64,000 bases of DNA from Trueperaceae bacterium (GCA_036381595.1 DASVCN010000014.1:19801-83800), one strand, 5' to 3'; positions 41,347 through 50,160 are shown, numbered from the stretch's first letter. Notes: generated from the sequence alone by a model not told the origin. Program-made: numbers and translations.

Positions 41347-41352
41347 AGTCTA
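41347..41352 (-). promoter_or_regulatory. -10 box TAGACT, leaderless-type start of FUN14-family gene
   Basis: TAGACT (minus) ends 8 nt before the GTG at 41338. Confidence 0.45.
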
Positions 41353-41397
41353 ACACGGTGAGCTCTCTCGCCATTCGGCCGCTAGCAGGCGGTGCGA

Positions 41398-41403
41398 TAT
41401 CAT
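41398..41403 (+). promoter_or_regulatory. -10 box TATCAT, leaderless-type start of psuG
   Basis: TATCAT ends 7 nt before the GTG at 41411; it helps exclude the earlier GTG at 41405, only 1 nt away. Confidence 0.5.
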
Positions 41404-41410
41404 TGTGGTC

Positions 41411-42322
41411 GTGAGTCTGAGTGTCGCCCCGCAAATCGTTGACGCACTCTCCAGAGCCCAACCGGTAGTCGCCCTCGAGTCCACCGTCATCACCCATGGC
41501 CTCCCCCATCCTCGCAACCTCGAACTGGCCGAAGAGCTCGAGGCTCAGATCCGGGAACGGGGAGCGGTACCGGCGACCGTAGCCGTCCTGAAGGGCAAGC
41601 TGGTGGTGGGGGCCAGCCTCGAGGATCTCGAGGAACTGGCCGGTTCCGACGCGCAGAAGGCGTCTCTCTGGAACCTGGGATCGCTCCTGGCCCAGGGGGC
41701 GAGCGCCGGCACCACCGTCGCTACCACGATGCATGCGGCGGCTGCCGCCGGAATCGAGGTCTTCGCCACGGGCGGGATCGGGGGCGTACACCAACGACCG
41801 TTCGATGAGTCGGCCGACCTGAGCGCGCTCTCCCGCTACCCGGTACTCACCGTGTGCGCGGGGCCCAAGAGCATCCTCGACCAGGCCGCGACGCTCGAAC
41901 GCCTCGAGACCCTGGGCGTGCCTGTCGTCGGGTACCGTTCGCGGCATCTCGCCGGTTTCCACGTGCGAGAAACCGAACTGCCTCTGCCGGCAACGTTCGA
42001 TCGGCCGGAAGGGATCGCCGCCGCTTTCCGCAGGCACCGCGAACTGGGGTTGCAGGGCGGGATGCTCGTAAGCAATCCGGTTTCTGAAGGACTCGCTCAG
42101 GACGAACTCGGCAGCTACCGCTCGGAGGCCGAGCGAGAGGCCAGCGAGGCCGGGGTCCACGGGCGCGACCTTACGCCCTTCCTGCTGGGGCGGCTCGCTG
42201 AGCTCTCCTCCGGGCGTACGGTAGAGGTGAACCTCCGCCTGCTACGGGAGAACGCCTCACTGGCCGCCCGTCTGGCCGCAGCCCTCCAGCTCCCCCGGCC
42301 CCTAGGAGCCCTCGATGAGTGA
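41411..42322 (+). CDS. psuG: Pseudouridine-5'-phosphate glycosidase
   Basis: This 303-residue enzyme splits pseudouridine 5'-phosphate into uracil and ribose 5-phosphate. The family motifs VVALESTVITHGLPHPRNLELA, GTTVATTMHAAAAAGIEVFATGGIGGVHQ (catalytic) and LTVCAGPKSILD are intact. GTG 41411 is selected since the -10 box leaves room only for this start. No psuK kinase is adjacent. The gene overlaps the RodZ-like gene by 8 nt. Confidence 0.94.
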   Translation: MSLSVAPQIVDALSRAQPVVALESTVITHGLPHPRNLELAEELEAQIRERGAVPATVAVLKGKLVVGASLEDLEELAGSDAQKASLWNLGSLLAQGASAGTTVATTMHAAAAAGIEVFATGGIGGVHQRPFDESADLSALSRYPVLTVCAGPKSILDQAATLERLETLGVPVVGYRSRHLAGFHVRETELPLPATFDRPEGIAAAFRRHRELGLQGGMLVSNPVSEGLAQDELGSYRSEAEREASEAGVHGRDLTPFLLGRLAELSSGRTVEVNLRLLRENASLAARLAAALQLPRPLGALDE

Positions 42323-43439
42323 CGCCGAAGACCAGCACTACCCGCAAGATCCGAAACTGGGCGACCTCCTGCGCGAAGCACGACAGGAGAAAGGGCTCGA
42401 ACTGGGCGACGTCGCCGGTCTCACCAACGTACGGCGCGAGTACCTGGAGGCGCTCGAGGCGGGGCGCTACGCGGAACTGCCCGAGGACGTCTACACCCGC
42501 AACTTCCTCAAACTCTTCGCTCAGGCGGTGGGTTTCGACGTCGTGCGGGCGCAGGAGATGTACCGCAGCGAACGCCGGGAAGCACACGCCTTCGACACCA
42601 GCGAACAACGCCTCGAGCGCGACCGGGAGATCGCTGCGACGGTTCCGCCGGCCAGCGGCCGCTGGTGGGAGACGCCCGGAGACGGACCACGCTGGGGACC
42701 CCTCGTCTCCACCGCCCTGATGGTCGTGGCCGTGGTGGCGCTCGCCCTATGGGGCTTCAACAGCACCTTCTTCGATGCTTCCCGCGGCCTTCCCGAGGGA
42801 ACGACCGAAGCGGAGGACCAGCTGGCCGAGACCGCTTCTCCCGCTGTCGAGGAGGATCGCGAGGCGGTCATCGACGGAACTCCCGTGGCCGAGCTCCCAA
42901 GGACGGTCCGGCTCTCGGTGACCTCTACCCCTTCGGGGGCGGAGGTCCTCGTCGACGGATTCCCCCTGCCCGGCGTCACCCCCATCGAATCCGCACCCGT
43001 GACCGCCAGGCCCGCAAGGACCATCCGACTCGAACGTGAAGGGTACGTACCGTACGAGGAGGAGTTCGACCTCAGCCGCGACCGTCATCTCAGCTTCTTC
43101 CTCACCCCCGTCTCTGCCGTTAGAACCGAGGAGGGGGCCGAAGCGAACCCGGCAGCGCCAGGGGATCCCGACACCGCCGAGGCAGCAGGGGGCCAGGAGG
43201 GCGAGGTGACTCTCACCATCACCGAGGACACCTGGCTGGAGGTCTACAGCGGAACCAGCCGCAACGGAGGCGAGAGGCTCGCCTTCATGACGGCTCGGGC
43301 GGGTCAGACCCTCAGCTACCCGCTACCGGTCTACATCCATGTCGGGAATGCCGGGGGCGTCGAGTTGACGGTGGAGGGACAGGAGCGCGGGACCCTAGGC
43401 TCGAGCGGAGAGGTGCGAGGGCTGGCGGTGACCGACTAG
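42315..43439 (+). CDS. RodZ-like protein with an inserted PEGA domain
   Basis: The domain order in this 374-residue protein is: N-terminal helix-turn-helix (about 14-75, LREARQEKGLELGDVAGLTNVRREYLEALEAGRY), a linker, one transmembrane helix (128-148), a PEGA domain (about 198-262, VTSTPSGAEVLVDG), and a C-terminal DUF4115 domain (297-371). RodZ links the MreB cytoskeleton to the membrane. The PEGA domain in the periplasmic part is not usual. It starts inside the end of psuG (8 nt overlap). No mreB is nearby. Confidence 0.85.
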   Translation: MSDAEDQHYPQDPKLGDLLREARQEKGLELGDVAGLTNVRREYLEALEAGRYAELPEDVYTRNFLKLFAQAVGFDVVRAQEMYRSERREAHAFDTSEQRLERDREIAATVPPASGRWWETPGDGPRWGPLVSTALMVVAVVALALWGFNSTFFDASRGLPEGTTEAEDQLAETASPAVEEDREAVIDGTPVAELPRTVRLSVTSTPSGAEVLVDGFPLPGVTPIESAPVTARPARTIRLEREGYVPYEEEFDLSRDRHLSFFLTPVSAVRTEEGAEANPAAPGDPDTAEAAGGQEGEVTLTITEDTWLEVYSGTSRNGGERLAFMTARAGQTLSYPLPVYIHVGNAGGVELTVEGQERGTLGSSGEVRGLAVTD

Positions 43440-43440
43440 G

Positions 43441-44598
43441 ATGGTCTGGTCGCTGGCGTTCCAATCCCTCGGGCGCCGGCCCCTGCGGACCTTCCTCACA
43501 GCCCTCGGGATCGCCGTGGCGGTCGGATCGATGGTTATCTTCCTCTCCCTCGGCGAAGGACTCCGGCAGGTGTTCAGCAACCAGCTCGGCGCGGTCGGGC
43601 CCGACATCCAGGTGAGCTACGGGGATGTCGAGGCCAACAATCCCTTCTCCTCGATTCCTCAGCTCGACCTCGCCTACGCCGCTGAACTCGGCGCGCACGC
43701 CGAACGCTTCGGCATAACCTCCGTGACGCCTGTGGTGCTGGTCGTCAGGGGCGGGTTCGACCCCACTTCGGCGATGGTGTTCCAGGGGATGCCCATCGAC
43801 GTCGACCCGCGGCAGTACGTCACCGGTTTCAGGCTGGTGGAGGGCCGTTGGTTCGAGCCAACGGAAGCCGGCCAACCGCTCGCCGTGGTGGGCCTGAGCG
43901 CGGCCGAGCGACTGCACCTCGAGTTGGGCGACGTCCTGCGGCTCAACCCGGAATCGAGCTTCACCATCATCGGCATCGCGGAGACTGAGGGAGCGCTGGT
44001 GGGCAACAGCGTCGTGGTCCCGCTGCAGTCTCTCCAGCAGGCCATAGGCGTCAGCGACCGGGTGAGCGTACTGTCACTCGACCTGGCCAAACCGGCGCGC
44101 GCCGACGAGGTCGCGGCAGCCTTGGCCGAGGAGTACCCGGAACTCGGCTTCCAGACCCGTGCGGACCTGCTGGAAATCGTCGAACGCGGTCTGCGGATCT
44201 CCGATGCGGTGAGACTGGGGATCAGCGCCATCGCCCTCCTGGTGGGGGCCATCGCGGTCGTCAACACCCTCCTGATGAGCGTGTTCGAGCGGACCCGTGA
44301 GTTCGCCGTCCTGCGCGCCGTGGGGGCACGCCCGCGTTTCCTCCTCGCGCTGGTACTCTGCGAATCGATACTGCTCGCTGTCGCCGGCGCAGCGGCTGGC
44401 CTCGTACTCGGACGCCTCGGCATCGGCGGTGTGAACCTCGTATCGAACGACCTCGTAGGACTCGAGGTCGCCCTGCTCACGTTCCGGCTCGCCCTCTTCG
44501 CGGTCGCGGTGGCCCTGGTGGTGGGGCTCCTCGCCGGGCTGCTGCCAGCGGCACGCGCCGCTCGGGTACCGATCGCCGCAGCGATGGCAAGGGAGTGA
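43441..44598 (+). CDS. ABC transporter permease, MacB/FtsX type
   Basis: A 385-residue permease of the MacB/FtsX type: an N-terminal helix (FLTALGIAVAVGSMVIFLSLGEGLRQ), a large periplasmic core, and three C-terminal helices ending LLPAARAARVPIAAAMARE. It starts 1 nt after the preceding stop. The likely partner ATPase is two genes downstream (46372), with the DUF2207 gene between. Such pairs move lipoproteins, peptides or act mechanically; there is no periplasmic adaptor or outer-membrane channel gene here. Confidence 0.9.
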   Translation: MVWSLAFQSLGRRPLRTFLTALGIAVAVGSMVIFLSLGEGLRQVFSNQLGAVGPDIQVSYGDVEANNPFSSIPQLDLAYAAELGAHAERFGITSVTPVVLVVRGGFDPTSAMVFQGMPIDVDPRQYVTGFRLVEGRWFEPTEAGQPLAVVGLSAAERLHLELGDVLRLNPESSFTIIGIAETEGALVGNSVVVPLQSLQQAIGVSDRVSVLSLDLAKPARADEVAAALAEEYPELGFQTRADLLEIVERGLRISDAVRLGISAIALLVGAIAVVNTLLMSVFERTREFAVLRAVGARPRFLLALVLCESILLAVAGAAAGLVLGRLGIGGVNLVSNDLVGLEVALLTFRLALFAVAVALVVGLLAGLLPAARAARVPIAAAMARE

Positions 44599-44599
44599 A

Positions 44600-46375
44600 G
44601 TGAAACCGATCCACATCCTGACCCTGCTCCTGCTCACCCTGTCCGGCTTCGCCGCTCACTCTCAGGAGTACCGCTGGAGTGACGTCGAGCAGAACGTGAC
44701 GATCCGGCGGGACGGCACCGTCGAAGTGGACGACAGGCGGACGCTCACGGCGCTGTCGGGGGACTTCGGGGAGGCGTTCATCTGCCTGGAACTCGAGGGG
44801 CGGCAGCGGATCGAGATGCTGCCCGGCAGCGGTGCCCTGAGCCCCGGACCGGACGCCGTCGCCTACACCCAGCGCTGCGAGGAGGGTGAGGGCACCGAAC
44901 TGGTCGTGCGCAACGAGCGGCGGGTGCGCGAGAGAAGGGTGAGGTTCCACTACCTGCTGCACGGTTCGGTCGACCCGTACGCCGATGTCGTCCAGTGGTA
45001 CTGGGAGATCTTCGGCCGGGGCAATCCACCGGTCCGTGGCTACGACCTCACCGTAGAGGCACCCGGACCGATGGCTGCGCCCTACGACGCCTACGTTCAC
45101 CGCTTCGGCAACAGCGAACTGCCTACGGTGCGCCTGAGCGATGACAGGCGCGTACTCGAGGTTTCGTTCGATCGCATTCCGGAAGGCGAAGGGGTGGAGA
45201 TCCGCTGGCTCATGGACCCGTCTCTCTTCAGCGTCCGGGGTGAAGGCCCTCGGATGGAGTCGCTGCTGCGCGACGAGGCCCGGATCGCAGGGCTCTTCGC
45301 GGTGAGACGGAGTCCGCTGTGGGGGGTGCTGGGCGCGGTCATCCTGTTCCTCCTGGCGCTCGGCGTCTACGGTGCCTACCGGCGCCACGGCAGCGAACCG
45401 GAGCTGCCGAGCATGCGCTACCCGTTCGAACCACCCAGCGACCTGCCGCCCGCGGCCGTGGGCGCGCTCCTCTCCCAACGCTTCAACGCGTCGACGATGG
45501 GCAACGCCTTCAGCGCTACGATCATGGACCTGGCCCGCCGGAACTTCGGCACCTTCACGGGTGAGGGCGGGAAGTTCTCGATGCGACTGGAGCCCTCCGG
45601 GGGAATCGCCGAGGACGGCCACCTCGAACCGTTCGAACAGGAGGTCCTGGCCTATCTGCGCGGCGCCGCCAGGCCCGGCAACCCGAACGAACTCGAGTTC
45701 GCGGAGTTGAAGCGGTACTCGGAGAGACGAGGGGCCCGCTTCCTGTCGGCCTGGGGCCAGGGAGTCAGGGCCTGGATAGAGAAGCGGCTGGACGGGCCCT
45801 TGACCACCGAGGAGAGCCGCCGCGCCTCGACCGCCTGGGCCCTCCGGTCGCTCCTCGCGGCAGCGGCGCTGTTCGGCCTCGGCATGTTCGCGATGGGCCC
45901 CTCGCAGGGAGCTCTCGTAGTGTTCGCGGTCCTCGCCGTCGGAATGGTGGTGATCGCCTTCCTGGCCCTCCCCAGCTGGCGGCCCGAAGTGGCGGCCCAG
46001 GTGTACGGCTGGCAGGGCTTCCGCAGGACACTCTCGGACTACACACGCATGAAAGATGCCCCCGACGACTTCTTCATGCTCTGGGACCGCTACTACTGCT
46101 ACGCGGCGGTCCTAGGGGTTGCCGATCGATTCCTTCGGAACCTGCGTCGCGCCGCACCGCTACGCGGCCTCGACGAGGCGCAGCTCGCTTCCCGCGGCGC
46201 CTGGCTGACCGCAGACGCCGGGCGCCTGGCGAGCATCACCGACTTCGGCGCCATAACCAGTTCCGTTTCATCACTCTCCTCGGCTCTGTCCAGCGCTTCC
46301 GCGTCGGCCTCCTCGGGAGGTTCCAGCAGCGGCGGAGGCGGCGGGGGTGGCGGCGGCGGAGGGGGTGGCCGTTGA
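44600..46375 (+). CDS. DUF2207-type membrane protein
   Basis: A 591-residue protein with a signal sequence (HILTLLLLTLSGFAAHSQ), a secreted N-terminal domain of the DUF2207 type (EYRWSDVEQNVTIRRDGTVEVDDRRTLT, then YADVVQWYWEIFGR), a central helix (about 236-258), a cytoplasmic part, two more helices near 415-460, and a low-complexity Ser/Gly tail. The poly-Gly run ends the protein. The function is unknown. It lies between a MacB-type permease and its probable ATPase, which suggests a linked role. It starts GTG 44600 immediately after the permease stop. Confidence 0.8.
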   Translation: MKPIHILTLLLLTLSGFAAHSQEYRWSDVEQNVTIRRDGTVEVDDRRTLTALSGDFGEAFICLELEGRQRIEMLPGSGALSPGPDAVAYTQRCEEGEGTELVVRNERRVRERRVRFHYLLHGSVDPYADVVQWYWEIFGRGNPPVRGYDLTVEAPGPMAAPYDAYVHRFGNSELPTVRLSDDRRVLEVSFDRIPEGEGVEIRWLMDPSLFSVRGEGPRMESLLRDEARIAGLFAVRRSPLWGVLGAVILFLLALGVYGAYRRHGSEPELPSMRYPFEPPSDLPPAAVGALLSQRFNASTMGNAFSATIMDLARRNFGTFTGEGGKFSMRLEPSGGIAEDGHLEPFEQEVLAYLRGAARPGNPNELEFAELKRYSERRGARFLSAWGQGVRAWIEKRLDGPLTTEESRRASTAWALRSLLAAAALFGLGMFAMGPSQGALVVFAVLAVGMVVIAFLALPSWRPEVAAQVYGWQGFRRTLSDYTRMKDAPDDFFMLWDRYYCYAAVLGVADRFLRNLRRAAPLRGLDEAQLASRGAWLTADAGRLASITDFGAITSSVSSLSSALSSASASASSGGSSSGGGGGGGGGGGGGR

Positions 46376-47088
46376 CGGAAGCGACTGCAGCCTCGGGCAA
46401 GCTCCGCGCCCGGGACCTCGGCAAGGTGTACACCACCCCCTCCGGAGCGATCACGGCTCTCGTCGGATTCGACCACACCTTCGACCGCGGCCGGATCACC
46501 GCTATCATGGGCCCCTCAGGCTCGGGCAAGACCACCCTGCTGAACCTGCTCGCCGGCCTCGACCGCCCGACCAGCGGTGAGGTGCTGCTGGGCGAGCGGT
46601 CGCTGAGCGATCTGCCCGAGTGGCAACGCTCTATCCTCCGCCGCAACCATTTCGGGATCGTCTTCCAGTCGTACAACCTCGTCTCGGTGCTCTCCGCCCG
46701 ACAGAACGTCGCGCTGCCACTGGCTCTCGCCGGCGTGCCGGCCGGGCGCAGGCTCGAGCGGGCGGACGAGTTGCTGGAGCGTTTCGGCCTCTCGCAGCGC
46801 GGCGCTCAACTCCCCTACCGGCTGTCGGGTGGTGAGCGGCAGAGAGTCGCCCTGGCTCGTGCGCTCGCCAACGACCCCCAGGTCCTCTTCGCCGACGAAC
46901 CTACCGGCAACCTCGACAGCAGGTCGGGTGCGGTGGTCCTCCAGGCACTGCGCCAGATCGCCGACGAGGGACGAACCGTCATCGTCGTTACCCACGACGC
47001 CGAACTCGCCGCGAGGACGGATCTGATCCTCTCTCTCCGCGATGGTCGGCTCGAAGGCAGGCAGCAGGCGGTGCGAAGTGTCGGCTGA
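46372..47088 (+). CDS. ABC transporter ATP-binding protein, LolD/MacB type
   Basis: This 238-residue ATPase has Walker A GPSGSGKTT, Q-loop FQSYNLVS, signature LSGGERQRVALARAL, Walker B VLFADEPTGNLD and the switch His in VVTHDAEL, all typical of the LolD/MacB/FtsE family. It probably powers the MacB-type permease at 43441. It starts at TTG 46372, overlapping the DUF2207 stop by 4 nt (TTGA). Confidence 0.9.
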   Translation: MTEATAASGKLRARDLGKVYTTPSGAITALVGFDHTFDRGRITAIMGPSGSGKTTLLNLLAGLDRPTSGEVLLGERSLSDLPEWQRSILRRNHFGIVFQSYNLVSVLSARQNVALPLALAGVPAGRRLERADELLERFGLSQRGAQLPYRLSGGERQRVALARALANDPQVLFADEPTGNLDSRSGAVVLQALRQIADEGRTVIVVTHDAELAARTDLILSLRDGRLEGRQQAVRSVG

Positions 47089-47109
47089 CTCCATCGCGGG
47101 GGGCGCCGC

Positions 47110-47469
47110 ATGACCCCGAGGACGGCAGCGGCTACGGGGGCGCTATGGGCAGCCCTGGCCGTGGCAGCGGGGGCGTTCGGGGCTCACGGGTTGGAAGGGC
47201 TGGTGAGCGGTGATCTTCTCGGCACCTTCGAGACCGCCGTCCGCTACCAGATGTTCCACGCGCTCGGACTGCTCGCAGCGGCGGCGATCGGCCCCCGAGC
47301 CTGCCGGGCGGCGCCGTGGCTGCTGGCTGGTTCCCTGGTCTTCTCCGGCAGCCTCTACCTGTTGGTGGCAGGAGCGCCGAACTGGTTCGGCGCGGTAGCC
47401 CCCGTGGGCGGCCTCCTCATGATCTGGGGCTGGGTCTACCTGGCCATCCTCGGCCTGCGGGGGGAGTGA
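47110..47469 (+). CDS. DUF423-family small membrane protein
   Basis: This 119-residue protein has four hydrophobic helices and the DUF423 pattern: AALAVAAGAFGAHGLEG at the N-terminus, TFETAVRYQMFHALGLL, and VAPVGGLLMIWGWVYLAI near the end. It is homologous to E. coli YgdD. The molecular role is unknown. It follows the ATPase gene by 21 nt and converges with the GH1 gene (10 nt between stops). Confidence 0.9.
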   Translation: MTPRTAAATGALWAALAVAAGAFGAHGLEGLVSGDLLGTFETAVRYQMFHALGLLAAAAIGPRACRAAPWLLAGSLVFSGSLYLLVAGAPNWFGAVAPVGGLLMIWGWVYLAILGLRGE

Positions 47470-47479
47470 GCGCGGCTCT

Positions 47480-48823
47480 TCAGTCGGCTGCGGCGTGAAG
47501 GTCGAAGCCGCGCCGTCGGATCGTCTCGCGGTACCAGTCGAACGACGACTTGGGCACCCTCTCCTGGCTGTCGAAATCCACGTAGACGAGACCGAAGCGC
47601 TTAGAGTACCCCTCGGCCCACTCGAAGTTGTCGATCAGCGTCCAGACGAAGTAGCCGCGCACGTCCACCCCGGCTTCGAGCGCTCGGTGGACGGCGTCTA
47701 AGTACATCTCCATGAAACGGATCCGCTCCGGATCGCGCACCGCCCCGTCATCGTCCGGTTCGTCCGCGAAGGCCGCCCCGTTCTCGGTCACGTAGACCGG
47801 CGGGTTACCGTAGCGCTCCTTGAGCTCGAGCAGCTGCTCGAAGAGCGCGTCCGGGTAGACCTCCCAGTTCATCTCGGTGCGGTCGGCGCCCCGAGGCGGG
47901 TCCAGCTGGCGGAAACCCACCAGGCTGGCCGGGTCGGCAGCGACGCGTACGCGGCTGTAGAGGTTGAGTCCCAGCATGTCCAGCGGTTGACTGATCGTGG
48001 CCAGGTCGTCGCCTTGTACGTACGGTTGGAGCAGCAACGAGGTCGCCTCGGGATAGCTGCCCAGCAGGAGAGGGTCCAGGTAATTGCGGTTCCGGAAGGC
48101 GTCGTAGAGGGAGACCACCCTCCCGATCTCCTCCTCGTCGTCACCCACCCCGTGGACCGGTTCGAGGTTCAAGATCGTGCCGAGCTGCCAGTCACCCAAC
48201 TGCCGGAGCCTCGAAACTCCCTCGCCCGTGGCCAGGTTCAGGTGGTGGGTGGCTGCCGCGTAGGCACTCATGTCCGACTTCCCGGGTGCATGTATGCCCA
48301 GCAGGTGGCCGAGGAGCGCGACGATGCTTGGCTCGTTGAGCATGAGGAAGTGTTGGACCCGGTCGCCCAACGCCGTGGCGACGGCTTCGGCGTAGTCGGC
48401 GAAGCGGTAGACGGTGTCGCGGTTCGTCCAACCGCCGTCGTCTTCCAGGGCCTGCGGCAGGTCCCAATGGTAGAGGCATGCCCAGGGGGTGACTCCCGAC
48501 TCGAGGAGGCTGTCGACGAGCCGCTCGTAGAAGTCGAGGCCGGCGCGGTTGAGGCGGCCCGCTCCAGCCGGGAAGATCCGCGGCCAGGCAACGGAGAAGC
48601 GGTAGGCGTCGACGCCGAGTTCTGCCATCAGCCGGACGTCCTCGCTGTACCGGTGGTAGTGGTCGCAGGCCACATCCCCGGTGTCGCCGTTCGCTACCTT
48701 CCCGGCCGTGTGGCTGAAGGTGTCCCAGATGCTGGGGCCGCGGCCGCCTTCACGGACGGCACCTTCGATCTGATACGAGGCGGTGGATACGCCCCAGGTG
48801 AAATCGTCTGGAAACGTGACCAT
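47480..48823 (-). CDS. Family 1 glycoside hydrolase (beta-glucosidase-like)
   Basis: This 447-residue GH1 enzyme has the N-terminal signature FTWGVSTASYQIEGA, catalytic acid/base E164 in LMLNEPS and nucleophile E347 in YVTENGA. It should hydrolyse beta-glucosides or beta-galactosides in the cytoplasm; no signal peptide is present. The ATG at 48823 is preferred over GTG 48835 because the latter overlaps the -10 box TAGAGT (48834-48839, minus). An oligosaccharide importer such as those at 2.3-9 kb could supply substrate, although these are not adjacent. Confidence 0.93.
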   Translation of the reverse strand: MVTFPDDFTWGVSTASYQIEGAVREGGRGPSIWDTFSHTAGKVANGDTGDVACDHYHRYSEDVRLMAELGVDAYRFSVAWPRIFPAGAGRLNRAGLDFYERLVDSLLESGVTPWACLYHWDLPQALEDDGGWTNRDTVYRFADYAEAVATALGDRVQHFLMLNEPSIVALLGHLLGIHAPGKSDMSAYAAATHHLNLATGEGVSRLRQLGDWQLGTILNLEPVHGVGDDEEEIGRVVSLYDAFRNRNYLDPLLLGSYPEATSLLLQPYVQGDDLATISQPLDMLGLNLYSRVRVAADPASLVGFRQLDPPRGADRTEMNWEVYPDALFEQLLELKERYGNPPVYVTENGAAFADEPDDDGAVRDPERIRFMEMYLDAVHRALEAGVDVRGYFVWTLIDNFEWAEGYSKRFGLVYVDFDSQERVPKSSFDWYRETIRRRGFDLHAAAD

Positions 48824-48833
48824 CTGGAGCCGC

Positions 48834-48839
48834 ACTCTA
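48834..48839 (-). promoter_or_regulatory. -10 box TAGAGT of the GH1 gene
   Basis: TAGAGT (minus) ends 10 nt before the ATG at 48823, giving a leader of only a few bases. Confidence 0.45.
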
Positions 48840-48887
48840 ACCTGCTGCCATGGAGGCGGCTAGTACCGCCGACCACGACGCTCACGG

Positions 48888-48893
48888 TACGAT
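48888..48893 (+). promoter_or_regulatory. -10 box TACGAT, leaderless-type start of EamA gene
   Basis: TACGAT ends 8 nt before the ATG at 48902. A GAGG follows the box, so a short leader is an alternative. Confidence 0.4.
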
Positions 48894-48901
48894 GAGGTTT
48901 C

Positions 48902-49822
48902 ATGGCGGCGCCCTCCCCTACCCCTCCCACCTCGGGCCGCGTCCTGCTGGTGCTGCTGATCGCGGTCGCCGCGGTGAGCCTCTCGGCGATATTCATCAGA
49001 CTTGCCCAGGCCCCGGGAGTGGTCGTGGCGAGCCAGCGGATGCTCATCGCCGCGCTACTGCTCGCGCCGATAACTTGGCGCGGAGTGCGGAGGACGCCGT
49101 TCACCAGAAAGAGTCTGGCCTTCACCGTTCTGGCAGGCGTGTTCCTCGCCATCCACTTCGCCACCTGGATCAGCTCCCTCTCGTTCACCACGGTGGCAGC
49201 CAGCGTCACGATCGTGTGCAGCAACCCACTCTGGGTAGCGCTGTTCAGCTGGCTCTTCCTGGGCAAGCCGCCATCGTTGACCATGCTCATGGGCGTCCTT
49301 CTGGCCGTCCTGGGCGGTGCGATGATCGCCTTCGGGGACCTCACGGGCGGCTCGGCGCCGCTGCTCGGCGATGCGCTCGCGCTCGTCGGCGCGCTCACCG
49401 TCTCGGCCTATCTGCTGCTCGGCAGGACCGCGCAGCGCGAGGGGCTGAGCCTGGGCGCGTACGCCGGCAGCGCCTACACTATCTCGGCGCTGCTGCTGCT
49501 TCCGGTACCGGCACTGTTCGGCTTCCCCTACCTTGGCTACGATGCCGCGACGTACGGTTGGATCTTTCTGCTCGCAGCGCTGCCGCAGCTGGTGGGACAC
49601 ACCGGGGTCAACTACGCGATGAAGTTCCTGGACCCTACTCTGGTTACCACCGTCATCCTGCTCGAGCCGATCGGAGCCGCCCTCCTGGCACTGCTTCTGT
49701 TCGCCGAGGTGCCCGGACTGCTCACCGTCGTGGGAGCTTTGGTGCTCCTCGTGGGTGTGCTGCTGACGGTGAGGTTCGGTCAGTCGGTACCCCTGCCCGA
49801 GGCGACGCCGGCCGCGGAATGA
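48902..49822 (+). CDS. EamA/DMT-family transporter
   Basis: A 306-residue drug/metabolite transporter with ten predicted helices in two EamA repeats (for example VSLSAIFIRLAQAPGVVVASQRMLIAALLLAPI and VTTVILLEPIGAALLALLLFAEVP). Such proteins export or import amino acids, nucleosides or drugs; the substrate is unknown. The ATG at 48902 is 8 nt after a TACGAT box. Divergent from the GH1 gene. Confidence 0.9.
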   Translation: MAAPSPTPPTSGRVLLVLLIAVAAVSLSAIFIRLAQAPGVVVASQRMLIAALLLAPITWRGVRRTPFTRKSLAFTVLAGVFLAIHFATWISSLSFTTVAASVTIVCSNPLWVALFSWLFLGKPPSLTMLMGVLLAVLGGAMIAFGDLTGGSAPLLGDALALVGALTVSAYLLLGRTAQREGLSLGAYAGSAYTISALLLLPVPALFGFPYLGYDAATYGWIFLLAALPQLVGHTGVNYAMKFLDPTLVTTVILLEPIGAALLALLLFAEVPGLLTVVGALVLLVGVLLTVRFGQSVPLPEATPAAE

Positions 49823-50000
49823 CGCGTACCTGGTCCAGCCGGCTCGGAGAGTTGCCCGCCGTTACGACGGAGCCCGCCAGCCCGCTCCGGCCGGCCGCTA
49901 TCTCTGACACCGTTCGAGCGGCTCAGGAGGGTAGTAACATCGGTATCTTGCGTGAACGGTTCAGGCATCCCGAGCGGGTGCAGAACGGCCGATTTTCTGC

Positions 50001-50006
50001 TATCAT
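50001..50006 (+). promoter_or_regulatory. Extended -10 promoter (TGC-TATCAT) upstream of second carD
   Basis: TATCAT preceded by TGC matches an extended -10. It ends 7 nt before a GTG at 50014, the start of a 25-codon frame. Confidence 0.5.
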
Positions 50007-50013
50007 CGGGCAC

Positions 50014-50091
50014 GTGATCGTGCTCCGTCGGCTGACCGATTCCCGCCCTCGAGCACGAACAGCACATTTCCCACACCAAGCTACCGATTGA
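50014..50091 (+). CDS. Possible leaderless upstream mini-ORF (25 codons)
   Basis: The frame GTG...TGA encodes 25 residues, MIVLRRLTDSRPRARTAHFP and so on, rich in Arg. It begins 7 nt after an extended -10 box, the spacing found for other leaderless genes here. It ends 69 nt before the carD start. It may be a regulatory leader peptide or chance; there is no supporting homology. Confidence 0.25.
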   Translation: MIVLRRLTDSRPRARTAHFPHQATD

Positions 50092-50160
50092 ACGCAGGCC
50101 CCCAAACGTACCGGCTGCTGCGTGCGTAGTTTGGCAGGAAATCCGAAGGGAGCAGACGCC

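Larger units (their letters stand above)
49823..50160 (+). other. Intergenic region before the second carD
   Basis: This 338-nt stretch holds no protein gene I can support except the 25-codon mini-ORF at 50014. It contains an extended -10 (TGC plus TATCAT at 50001-50006) and an untranslated stretch of about 70 nt from 50092 to the carD start, with a purine-rich GAAGGGAG about 10 nt before the TTG at 50161. Confidence 0.7.

Noticed and set aside
41374..41405. Earlier start codons for the FUN14 gene (ATG 41374) and psuG (GTG 41405)
   Set aside because: They lie upstream of, or next to, good -10 boxes, so they would be outside or at the edge of the transcript.
46300..46375. Poly-Gly/GGC tract in the DUF2207 gene as a possible frameshift or repeat expansion
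   Set aside because: The frame stays open through to the stop, and the tail is typical of the family; variability cannot be judged from one sequence.
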